Source: Collinsella sp. OM04-5 (lineage in GTDB: Bacteria > Actinomycetota > Coriobacteriia > Coriobacteriales > Coriobacteriaceae). Taken from it: 26,322 nt of DNA. The stretch lies in NCBI RefSeq assembly GCF_003439125.1, contig NZ_QSUU01000001.1, forward strand, positions 247,819-274,140, written 5' to 3'. A program made the translations under genes and the position numbers. The notes under the pieces were generated by a model. That model did no database searches, was not told the DNA's origin, and saw only the letters and a list, made by a program, of their open reading frames with translations. Every line of letters starts with the position of its first letter. The first letter of the stretch is position 1. Positions 1-6,599 of the stretch are shown here, piece by piece.

Positions 1-150
1 GCCGTTCTGACGAACGGCGGGCCGGTCGACGCTGCGCGCCACCCAGAGCGACAATTTGTCATTCAAAAGGCACGGCATGACCAGAAGGTCTATGCCGTGC
101 CTTTTTCATGCCAACTTGTTCGCTCTGGGCGGCGCTCGCTGGCATTGCCA
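1..150 (+). repeat. Structured intergenic repeat, copy A
   Basis: First of four related elements in the window (others at 5957-6120, 21551-21644 and 21645-21810). It opens with a hairpin (arms 1-7 and 12-18), then the shared box TCGACGCTGC (26-35). A long outer helix follows: 36-51 pairs with 120-135, 16 positions with one A.C mismatch. Inside it are a short helix (56-62 with 108-114, one T.C mismatch) and an inner helix (65-78 with 92-105) capped by GACC-AGAA-GGTC (79-90). The single-stranded joints match copy C almost exactly, while stem positions differ in paired fashion. The 3' edge (after TCGCT at 136) is less conserved than in B and C. It starts at the window edge, so bases before position 1 may belong to it. 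What it does is unknown; a structured RNA or a single-strand-recognised mobile repeat are both possible. Confidence 0.8.
65..106 (+). terminator. Terminator-like inner hairpin of repeat copy A
   Basis: Arms AAAAGGCACGGCAT (65-78) and its exact complement (92-105) form a 14-bp stem ending in five T residues on the plus strand and A residues on the 5' side. It could act as an intrinsic terminator in either direction. The same hairpin, with one compensatory C-G to G-C swap, occurs in copy C at 21715-21756. Confidence 0.5.
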
Positions 151-225
151 AAACATCGACGTTCCCAATGACTACCGCGTGTCTATTAATTTTTCGAGCT
201 TGTGCTGCGCTACTGGTCGCTGGCG

Positions 226-254
226 TATATCCTGTTAAGTCGTCAGCATACAAT
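226..254 (+). promoter_or_regulatory. Possible promoter of the amino-acid ABC operon
   Basis: A good -10 hexamer TACAAT (249-254) lies 20 bases before the binding-protein start. The -35 position at 17-bp spacing is TATATC (226-231), a poor match, so the assignment rests on the -10 and on position. The implied leader is very short. Confidence 0.25.
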
Positions 255-273
255 TCAACAGGGAAGGCAGATT

Positions 274-1200
274 ATGCATTCTCCCCATCAACGCGACGCG
301 CATCCACAGCTGGTGTGCAGTCGTCGCATCTTCTTGGGTAGCGCCCTCGCTGCGAGCGCAACCGTTGTCGCCGGCGCGCTTGCCGGCTGCCAGCGTCCGT
401 CCACACTCAAGGTGGTCCAGCCCACGACGGGCGGCGGTCGCGATGACCTGTCCGATTCCGTTATCGGCAAGGATAAGATCCGCATTGGCATGGAGGCGGC
501 CTACGCCCCGTACAACTGGCAGGTTTCCGAGGCCAGCGAGTTCACCATTCCCATCGACAACGTGCAGGGCGCCTATGCCGACGGCTACGACGTGCAGATC
601 GCCAAGATCGTCTGCAAAGCCCTCGGCGGCGAGCCTGTTGCCGTCAAGCAGAGCTTCTCGGGCCTTATCGATTCGCTTAACAACGGCCAGATCGACCTCA
701 TCATCGCCGGCATGAGCGCCACGCCCGAGCGCGAGGAGTCCGTCGGCTTTTCCAAGCCGTATTTTATCGGCTATTTTGGCCTGTTCGTAAAAGAGGGCTC
801 GCCCTACCAAAACGCGACCAAGCTCAGCGACTTTAGCGGCGCCACGGTGCTCGGCCAAAAGGACACGATGCTCGACACCGTCATCGACGAGATTCCGGGC
901 GTCGTCCACAAAAATCCGGTCGATTCGGTACCCACGGTGTTCTCGAACCTGCTGCAGGGCACTTGTGACGCCGTGACCTACAACACCGAAAACGAGAAGG
1001 GCTATATGGCCCAAAACCCGGGCATCGTGCCCATTCGCTTTGCGGAGGGCGAGGGCTTTAAGCAGGAGGTTACGACAAACGTCGGTTGCCGCAAGGGCTC
1101 GGACAAACTGCTTAAGCTCATCGACAAGACACTCAAGGGCATTAGCCAAGAGGAGCGCGACCAAATGTGGGACGCGTGCCTCGACCGTCAGCCGGCATAG
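274..1200 (+). CDS. Amino-acid ABC transporter substrate-binding lipoprotein
   Basis: Periplasmic-type solute-binding protein of the polar amino-acid uptake family (SBP_bac_3). It captures an amino acid outside the membrane and hands it to the permease encoded next. The ATG at 274 is preferred over the longer in-frame start at 202 because GGGAAGG precedes it at good spacing and the export signal then sits at the N-terminus. The signal combines a twin-arginine pattern (SRRIFLG, residues 16-22) with a lipobox ending LAGC (Cys39), so it looks like a Tat-exported lipoprotein. The mature domain begins with RIGMEAAYAPYNW, typical of the family, and shows YDVQIAKIV (ligand-lobe helix) and GMSATPERE. 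Length 308 aa is normal. The stop is 9 bases before the permease start, so the two are operonic. The ligand cannot be read from sequence. Confidence 0.9.
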   Translation: MHSPHQRDAHPQLVCSRRIFLGSALAASATVVAGALAGCQRPSTLKVVQPTTGGGRDDLSDSVIGKDKIRIGMEAAYAPYNWQVSEASEFTIPIDNVQGAYADGYDVQIAKIVCKALGGEPVAVKQSFSGLIDSLNNGQIDLIIAGMSATPEREESVGFSKPYFIGYFGLFVKEGSPYQNATKLSDFSGATVLGQKDTMLDTVIDEIPGVVHKNPVDSVPTVFSNLLQGTCDAVTYNTENEKGYMAQNPGIVPIRFAEGEGFKQEVTTNVGCRKGSDKLLKLIDKTLKGISQEERDQMWDACLDRQPA

Positions 1201-1209
1201 GGAGGCAGC

Positions 1210-2358
1210 ATGAAAGCCATCAACCGTCTGGCCTCCTTTATCAAGGCCGACCACCGTTATGTATACCTGGGCACGAGCGTCATCGCGGCGCTCGGCCTGG
1301 CGTTTAGCCAGCGCAACCCCACACCGCTGAGCTTCTTAGCCCCCACCGGTATCTTCCAGGATTGCCTTTGGGCGATTCTTTGGGCCTGGATTGTCGTGTC
1401 GGCAGCGGCGCTTGTCACCAAGCTTATGCACTGGAGTGACTATCGCGAAAAGTCGCCGTTCGCATCCGAGCGTTTCCGCCGCGGCGCGCGCCTGGGTAGC
1501 TATGTTGTGGTCGCTATCGCGGCGATCTTCTTTATCGACCGCTGCGTCATGTCGTTTATCGACCTGGTGCAGGTGAGCATTGTCTCGGATTCCAACCCCA
1601 GCGACTTTTTGTCGAGCCTGGTCTACATGACCTACAAGAGTGGCGACTTCTTTATCCGCGGTATCGAGATCACCATCGCGCTTGCGACCTTCGGTACCGT
1701 CATCGCATTCTTCCTGGCGCTGCTCTTTGTGTTCCTGCGTATTCAGACCTTTGACCGCGTGGACAACGACCTGGTGCGCTTCTTTAAGAGTATCGGCCGC
1801 GGCTTTGCGACCATCTACTCCACCATCGTGCGCGGCACGCCCATGATGGTCCAGGGCCTGCTCATCTATTACGCGGGCTTTACCGTTTTGCGCGGCATGG
1901 GCTTCGAGACCGCTCAGGCCAACCAGATCTGGAGTACCTTCACCGCCGGCCTCGTCACCATCTCGCTCAACTCCACCGCCTACATGATGGAGGTCCTGCG
2001 CGGCGGCATCGAGTCCATCGATCCCGGCCAGGCCGAGGCAGCGCGCTCGCTGGGCCTGTCGCAGTGGCAGGCCATGCGCAAAGTCGTGTTCCCCCAAGGC
2101 ATTAAAAACGCGATTCCGGCGCTCACCAACGAGCTCATCATCAACATTAAGGACTCGTCGGTGCTCTCGGTCATCGGCGTGTTCGACCTTATGTACGCTA
2201 CTACCACGGTCGCCGGCGTGTACTACCGCCAGATGGAGGTCTACTGCGTGGCGCTCGTGGTCTACCTGATCCTGACACTCGTGGCGAGCCGCCTGCTCGA
2301 AGCCTTTGGCAAAAAGCTGGGCGCCGAGGCCCCTGCCACGCTGCCCAGCTCCAACTAG
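1210..2358 (+). CDS. Amino-acid ABC transporter permease (HisM/GlnP type) with extended N-terminus
   Basis: Inner-membrane permease of the polar amino-acid ABC family, 382 aa. The core lies in the C-terminal 220 residues: a helix starting [15 protein letters not shown], then the cytoplasmic EAA loop ([21 protein letters not shown]) that docks on the ATPase, and terminal helices. Family members are usually about 220-230 aa; here about 140 extra residues precede the core and contain roughly three more hydrophobic segments (around residues 14-30, 48-72 and 97-119). The start ATG follows GGAGG at 1201-1205. The gene lies between the binding protein and the ATPase with short gaps on both sides, as expected for one importer operon. 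The role of the extra membrane segments is unknown. Confidence 0.9.
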   Translation: MKAINRLASFIKADHRYVYLGTSVIAALGLAFSQRNPTPLSFLAPTGIFQDCLWAILWAWIVVSAAALVTKLMHWSDYREKSPFASERFRRGARLGSYVVVAIAAIFFIDRCVMSFIDLVQVSIVSDSNPSDFLSSLVYMTYKSGDFFIRGIEITIALATFGTVIAFFLALLFVFLRIQTFDRVDNDLVRFFKSIGRGFATIYSTIVRGTPMMVQGLLIYYAGFTVLRGMGFETAQANQIWSTFTAGLVTISLNSTAYMMEVLRGGIESIDPGQAEAARSLGLSQWQAMRKVVFPQGIKNAIPALTNELIINIKDSSVLSVIGVFDLMYATTTVAGVYYRQMEVYCVALVVYLILTLVASRLLEAFGKKLGAEAPATLPSSN

Positions 2359-2380
2359 GCGCAAGACGAGGAGAATCATC

Positions 2381-3166
2381 ATGGCAGATACCGCCACTAC
2401 CGGCACTGCGGCAGCCGTGCAAAACCAAGAGCCGCTTATCCGCGTCGAGGGCCTGCGCAAGAGCTTTGGCTCACTCGAGGTGCTCAAGGGCATCGACCTG
2501 TCCGTCAATTCCGGTGAGGTTGTCACCATCATCGGCGCCTCGGGCTCGGGCAAATCGACCTTCCTGCGCTGCCTCAACCTGCTCGAGACCCCGGACGCGG
2601 GCCACATCTGGTTCCACGGCCAGGACCTCACGGCCGAGCGCTGCAACATCAACAAATTGCGCGAGGACATCGGCATGGTGTTCCAGGGCTTTAACCTGTT
2701 CAACAACATGGATGTGCTCGACAACTGCACGCTCGCGCCCGTCACGCTCAAAAAGATGAGCAAGGCCGAGGCCGAGAAGGTCGCGATGGAGCATCTGACG
2801 AGCGTGGGACTCGAAAAGTTCGCGCACGCCGCCGTTGGCCGCCTGTCCGGTGGTCAAAAACAGCGCGTGGCCATCGCTCGTGCCCTATGTATGAATCCGC
2901 AGATCATGCTGTTCGACGAGCCGACCTCCGCGCTCGACCCCGAGATCGTGGGCGAGGTGCTCGAGGTCATGCGCAAGCTCGCCGCCGACGGCATGACCAT
3001 GGTCGTCGTCACGCACGAGATGGCCTTTGCCCGCACGGTGTCCGACCGCGTGGTCTTTATGGACAAGGGCGTGGTGCTCGAGGATGCCGCGCCGGCCGAG
3101 CTCTTCGGCAACCCCAAACACCAGCGCACTCGTGAGTTCCTCTCTCGCTATCTCGAGGACAAATAA
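2381..3166 (+). CDS. Amino-acid ABC transporter ATP-binding protein (GlnQ/HisP type)
   Basis: ATPase that powers the importer. All ABC motifs are present: Walker [10 protein letters not shown] (residues 52-60), signature LSGGQ (155-159), Walker B LFDEP with Asp179-Glu180, and the switch histidine in VVTHEM (His212). The best match in style is the polar amino-acid subfamily (GlnQ, HisP, ArtP). The ATG at 2381 is chosen because GAGGAG lies just upstream and because the longer frame from 2306 would run back through the end of the permease gene. Length 261 aa; the roughly 20 residues before the ABC domain are low-complexity. It is the last gene of the importer unit; a short hairpin follows at 3192. 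Confidence 0.93.
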   Translation: MADTATTGTAAAVQNQEPLIRVEGLRKSFGSLEVLKGIDLSVNSGEVVTIIGASGSGKSTFLRCLNLLETPDAGHIWFHGQDLTAERCNINKLREDIGMVFQGFNLFNNMDVLDNCTLAPVTLKKMSKAEAEKVAMEHLTSVGLEKFAHAAVGRLSGGQKQRVAIARALCMNPQIMLFDEPTSALDPEIVGEVLEVMRKLAADGMTMVVVTHEMAFARTVSDRVVFMDKGVVLEDAAPAELFGNPKHQRTREFLSRYLEDK

Positions 3167-3191
3167 CCGACCGCAAACGCTTACGTTGCAG

Positions 3192-3215
3192 GGCCGCTCC
3201 CGTGGGGCGGCCTTT
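3192..3215 (+). terminator. Weak hairpin terminator after the ABC operon
   Basis: GGCCGC (3192-3197) pairs with GCGGCC (3207-3212), followed by only three T residues. It is probably a partial terminator, so read-through into the M20 peptidase gene 24 bases further on is plausible. Confidence 0.5.
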
Positions 3216-3238
3216 GTCGTCACAATCGAAAGGATGTC

Positions 3239-4654
3239 ATGGCCGAGGTTTGGCGCTTCTTTGCGCATGAGGACGATTTTGCCGATATAGACGAGGTCAG
3301 CGCGTGCGAGCGCTTGGGCCGCGTGCTGTCGTTTCCGACCATTTCGAGCATGGATGCCGAGGCGGTGGACTGGCAGCCCTTCGACGACCTGCGCGCCTAT
3401 ATGCAGCAGGCCTGGCCGCGCGTGTTTGCGGCGGGCGAGGTCGAGCTTATCGACCACTCGCTGTTGGTGACGCTTGTCGGCTCCGACCCTGCTCTCAATC
3501 CTGTTATGCTCATGGGCCACATGGACGTGGTCCCCGTGGTGCCGGGTACCGAGGCCGACTGGACGCACGCCCCCTTTAGCGGGCACGTGGACGACACCTA
3601 CATTTGGGGCCGCGGCGCTATCGACATGAAGGATCAGGTCGCAGGCATTCTCGAGGCGGTTGAGTATGCATTGGCGCACGGTTGGGAGCACAAGCGTTCG
3701 CTGTTGCTCGCCTTTGGCCAGGACGAGGAAACCACGCAGTACGGCGCTGGAGCTATCGGCCGCGTGCTCGAGGAGCGCGGTGTTGAGCTCGAGTTCCTGA
3801 TCGACGAGGGCGACTACCGTATTGTTTCGGCTGCCGAGTACGGCGCGGGCGAGGGCTGGCTTATGCATGCCGACCTGGCCGAAAAGGGCTATGCCGATAT
3901 CGTGCTCAAGACGAAGAGCGCGGGCGGGCATTCGTCTAACCCCTACGGCGGCACGTCGCTCGAGGTGCTCAGCCGTGCCATCGCCGCAATCTGCGATATC
4001 GAGTGGCCGACGCGCGTGACCGATCTGCTTGCCGCGCAGCTTGTCGAGCTGGGGCTCTACACGGCGGATGAGATTGCCGCCAACGGGGGCGCCATTGTCC
4101 GCGATTGCCTCGCCAGCAAGAAGCTCTATCCGCTGGTGACGACCACCTGCGCGCCCACGCAGATCGAGGGAGGCAGCGCCGGCGCCAACGTGATGCCGCA
4201 GGATATGTGGGCCAACATTAACTTCCGCATGCTCGAGGGCACGAGCGTGGCCGACGTTGTGGCGCGCTGCCGTGAGGCGGTTGCCGGGGCGGACCTTGCC
4301 GGTCGTGTCGAAGTGGAGCTGGGCCCCGGCAGCTCCGAGCCCTCGCCGTCCCCGCGCATCGGTGGTCCCGGCCTCGAGGCGGTTCGCTCCATCGCCGCCC
4401 GCTATTTCTGCGATCCAAAGGGGACGGAGGAAAACGGATCATCCGAGCCGTTGGCGATTGTCCCCTCGACCGTGATCGGCGCGACCGACGCTGCCAACTA
4501 CCAGCACATTTGCTCCGAATGCATTCGTTTTTCGGCGTTTGTGGTCGACGATGACGAGTGCGACCGCGGCGTCCACGGCACCAACGAGCGCATCACCCGC
4601 CGCGCCTACCTCCAGGGTGTTCGCTTCCTCATCGCCCTGCTCCATACGCTCTAG
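3239..4654 (+). CDS. M20 family metallopeptidase (dipeptidase/acylase type)
   Basis: Cytosolic zinc peptidase of the M20 (ArgE/DapE/PepV/carboxypeptidase) superfamily, 471 aa. Metal-site residues in order: His94 and Asp96 in GHMDVVP (metal ligand and partner), Asp129 in GRGAIDMKD (bridging), Glu163-Glu164 in DEE (catalytic base and ligand), and His446 in HGTNER near the C-terminus. The central lid domain contains the usual GGHSSNP motif. The length and the PFSG..WGRGAIDMKDQ style resemble the Gly-X carboxypeptidase/PM20D1-like branch, but the substrate cannot be settled. The ATG follows AAAGGA. Position after an amino-acid importer suggests hydrolysis of imported peptides or acylated amino acids (inference). 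A perfect hairpin begins at the base after its stop codon. Confidence 0.88.
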   Translation: MAEVWRFFAHEDDFADIDEVSACERLGRVLSFPTISSMDAEAVDWQPFDDLRAYMQQAWPRVFAAGEVELIDHSLLVTLVGSDPALNPVMLMGHMDVVPVVPGTEADWTHAPFSGHVDDTYIWGRGAIDMKDQVAGILEAVEYALAHGWEHKRSLLLAFGQDEETTQYGAGAIGRVLEERGVELEFLIDEGDYRIVSAAEYGAGEGWLMHADLAEKGYADIVLKTKSAGGHSSNPYGGTSLEVLSRAIAAICDIEWPTRVTDLLAAQLVELGLYTADEIAANGGAIVRDCLASKKLYPLVTTTCAPTQIEGGSAGANVMPQDMWANINFRMLEGTSVADVVARCREAVAGADLAGRVEVELGPGSSEPSPSPRIGGPGLEAVRSIAARYFCDPKGTEENGSSEPLAIVPSTVIGATDAANYQHICSECIRFSAFVVDDDECDRGVHGTNERITRRAYLQGVRFLIALLHTL

Positions 4655-4687
4655 AATCCGACAAAGGGACTCTCCCTTTGTCGGATT
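4655..4687 (+). terminator. Perfect 14-bp hairpin abutting the M20 peptidase stop
   Basis: AATCCGACAAAGGG (4655-4668) and its exact complement (4674-4687) flank a 5-base loop. It starts at the first base after the TAG stop. No T-tract follows on either strand, so it resembles the U-less intrinsic terminators proposed for actinobacteria, or an mRNA 3'-end protector. Confidence 0.55.
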
Positions 4688-4885
4688 CCGTGCGGGTTGT
4701 ATGCAGGTTTGCCTGCGCACGCTATCATGTATGGGTTAGACCGCAACTATGTACCCCCATACGCGAAGGGATGCGCATGTATCTGAAGATCGACATGTTC
4801 TAGCCGGGCTTTACCCCCGCAGCGGCGCCCCGCGCCCCATCAATTCTGCCGATTTTCACCTTCACGCATATAAAAGGAGTCCGTC

Positions 4886-5953
4886 ATGCGCGACAAGCTC
4901 GAAAAGATCATCAAGGCCTACGAGGAGCTCGAGAAGAAGCTTTCCGACCCAGCCGTCGCCTCCGATATCAAGGAGTTCACGCGTCTCAACAAGGAGTACG
5001 CGCACCAGTCCGACCTCATCGCTGCCTCGCGCGAGTACATCGGCGCGCTCGATGACATCGAGGCTGCCAAGGAAATGCTCCACGATACTACCGATGCCGA
5101 TGAGAAGGAGATGCTCCAGATGGACATCTCCGAAAACGAGGCCAAGCTTCCCCAGCTCGAGGAAGACATCAAGTACATGCTCATCCCGAGCGACCCCAAC
5201 GACGACAAGAACACCATCGTCGAGATTCGCTCCGCCGCCGGTGGCGACGAGGCGGCCATCTTCGCCGGCGACCTGTACAAGATGTATCAGCGCTTCTGCG
5301 AGTCGCGCGGCTGGAAGACCACCGTGCTCGACTCCAGCCCCAGCGAGGCCGGCGGCTTTAAGTCCATTGAGTTCAAGGTCGAGGGCGACCGCGTCTACTC
5401 CGTCATGAAGTTCGAGTCCGGCGTGCACCGCGTCCAGCGCGTTCCCAAGACCGAGTCCCAGGGCCGTATCCAGACCTCCACGGCAACTGTCGCCGTGCTT
5501 CCCGAGGCCGAGGAGATCGACGTCCAGATCAACCAGTCCGACCTGCGCATCGACACCTACTGCGCCTCCGGCCCTGGCGGTCAGTGCGTTAACACCACTT
5601 ATTCCGCCGTGCGCATCACCCACCTTCCCACCAACACCGTGGTGCAGTCGCAGGAACAGCGCTCCCAGATCCAGAACCGCGAGGTCTGCATGCAGATGCT
5701 GCGCGCCCGCCTGTACGAGATGGAGCTCGAGAAGCAGCAGGCAGAGCTCGGTGCCGAGCGCCAGAGCCAGATCGGCCACGGCAACCGTTCCGAGAAGATC
5801 CGCACCTACAACCAGCCCCAGGACCGCGTGACCGATCACCGCATCGGCTTCAATTCCACCTACAACGGCGTCCTCCTGGGCGACCAGCTCGGCACGGTCA
5901 TCGAGGCACTCGCCGCCGCCGAGCGAGCCGAGAAGCTGGCACAGGCTGTCTAG
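4886..5953 (+). CDS. prfA: Peptide chain release factor 1
   Basis: Class I release factor that reads UAA and UAG and triggers peptide release on the ribosome. Length 355 aa, typical of RF1. The GGQ catalytic motif lies at residues 231-233 in SGPGGQCVNTT, and the tripeptide anticodon is PKT (187-189, fitting RF1 PxT rather than RF2 SPF). The N-terminal helical domain and the C-terminal HRIGFNSTYNG segment are present. The ATG follows AAAAGGAG. Two usually conserved spots differ: GRIQTS where GRIHTS is common, and NTTYSAVR where NTTDSAVR is common. prmC, the enzyme that methylates the GGQ glutamine, is the next gene but lies 646 bp away beyond repeat material. Upstream, 4688-4885 contains no convincing gene. 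Confidence 0.97.
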   Translation: MRDKLEKIIKAYEELEKKLSDPAVASDIKEFTRLNKEYAHQSDLIAASREYIGALDDIEAAKEMLHDTTDADEKEMLQMDISENEAKLPQLEEDIKYMLIPSDPNDDKNTIVEIRSAAGGDEAAIFAGDLYKMYQRFCESRGWKTTVLDSSPSEAGGFKSIEFKVEGDRVYSVMKFESGVHRVQRVPKTESQGRIQTSTATVAVLPEAEEIDVQINQSDLRIDTYCASGPGGQCVNTTYSAVRITHLPTNTVVQSQEQRSQIQNREVCMQMLRARLYEMELEKQQAELGAERQSQIGHGNRSEKIRTYNQPQDRVTDHRIGFNSTYNGVLLGDQLGTVIEALAAAERAEKLAQAV

Positions 5954-5956
5954 TGG

Positions 5957-6120
5957 GTTACGGCGTTTTACCAAACGCCGTAACAGCTCGACGCTGCAAA
6001 CGCCCCTAAGCGGCAATCTGACGTTCAATCGTCGGTCGCGTACCGAAGTACGCTTCCCTCCTCTTTCACGTCACCTTGCTCGCTTAGGGGCGTTTTCGCT
6101 GACGTATGCTCAACCTGTGG
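5957..6120 (+). repeat. Structured intergenic repeat, copy B
   Basis: Begins 3 bases after the prfA stop with a perfect 12-bp hairpin (5957-5968 with 5973-5984, loop TACC) identical over 28 bases to that of copy C. Then comes the box CTCGACGCTGC (5987-5997), an outer helix of 15 perfect pairs (5998-6012 with 6081-6095), a middle helix TGACGT/ACGTCA (6019-6024 with 6068-6073) and an inner hairpin GCGTAC-CGAA-GTACGC (6038-6053). The joints CAATCTG, ACGTTCAA and CACCTTGCTCGC match A and C in place, while the helices have different sequence. The 3' flank (6096-6120) matches copy C at 22 of 25 bases, which defines the right edge. Confidence 0.82.
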
Positions 6121-6126
6121 CGGGGC

Positions 6127-6207
6127 ACTCATTGGGGACAGACTTAAATGAGTAGTCGTTGGGGACGTTCTTAAACGACTAGTCGAATAAGAACGTCCCC
6201 AATGACT
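6127..6207. repeat. Three abutting 27-nt palindromic units (REP-like)
   Basis: Units 6127-6153 and 6154-6180 are direct repeats; 6181-6207 is an inverted copy. Each is a 7-nt arm, 13-nt core and 7-nt arm. Cores are GGGGACAGACTTA, then GGGGACGTTCTTA twice. Arms are ACTCATT/AATGAGT in unit 1 and AGTCGTT/AACGACT in unit 2, both fully complementary; unit 3 keeps only the outer four pairs. Units 2 and 3 together form a 21-bp near-perfect inverted repeat. The build resembles REP sequences mobilised by Y1-type (RAYT) transposases, but no such transposase gene is in the window. Confidence 0.75.
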
Positions 6208-6599
6208 AGGTTGGGTAAATTACTAATTGAATTTATTTAATCTGCTTTGTTGGAAATTAAGCTATTTACCTGCTTTAAGAAATTATCGGCATTCATCTGC
6301 TATTGAAAATATTGCTCCAAAAATCGTCCGAGAAGTCGCGGGGCGATTTTTGATGGGTCGTGCGTCAAGCGATGTGGCAAGTTCTTGGTTAGATATTGGT
6401 CAGTTTTGGGGCAACCTTGCCAAAAGCTTGACGAATGCAAATCTAGACGTCGGCGAATGAACACTTTGAGCGAGCCCGGTGCAAAATTCTGGGCTGATTC
6501 TCGATAATCGCCTTCAATCGTCCCTTGCCAAGCGCTGGCCTCGCTTACAATCTGCTCCGACATTCGCGCGCCGCCCGGCGCTTAAGAGGGGAGGGCCCC
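6208..6599. other. AT-rich gene-free stretch before prmC
   Basis: The part from about 6210 to 6480 is clearly richer in A and T than the surroundings. It contains a TTG-initiated 77-codon frame (6227-6460) with no ribosome-binding site and no recognisable domain, which I do not call a gene. A 9-bp inverted repeat, CAAAAATCG (6318-6326) with CGATTTTTG (6344-6352), looks like a weak bidirectional terminator. Base composition suggests acquired or decayed DNA. A possible prmC promoter lies at its right end. Confidence 0.5.
6524..6551 (+). promoter_or_regulatory. Possible prmC promoter
   Basis: CTTGCC (6524-6529) or TTGCCA (6525-6530) and TACAAT (6546-6551) are 15-16 bases apart, slightly short for a sigma-70-type promoter. 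The -10 is a 5 of 6 consensus match and the implied leader is about 40 bases. Confidence 0.35.

Noticed and set aside
1..150. Repeat copy A considered as a simple MITE or inert duplicated repeat
   Set aside because: Copies differ by compensatory stem changes while their loops are conserved, which simple transposition of an inert repeat does not explain. No target-site duplication was visible by eye.
202..273. Longer N-terminus for the binding protein (start at 202)
   Set aside because: It would place 24 residues before the export signal and lacks a ribosome-binding site; ATG 274 has one.
6127..6207. Short regular repeats considered as a CRISPR array
   Set aside because: Units abut without spacers, one is inverted and no cas genes are present. 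The pattern fits REP-like palindromes.
6227..6460. 77-codon plus-strand frame in the AT-rich patch
   Set aside because: TTG start without a ribosome-binding site, no recognisable domain, atypical composition, and it overlaps an inverted repeat. Better treated as noncoding or decayed.
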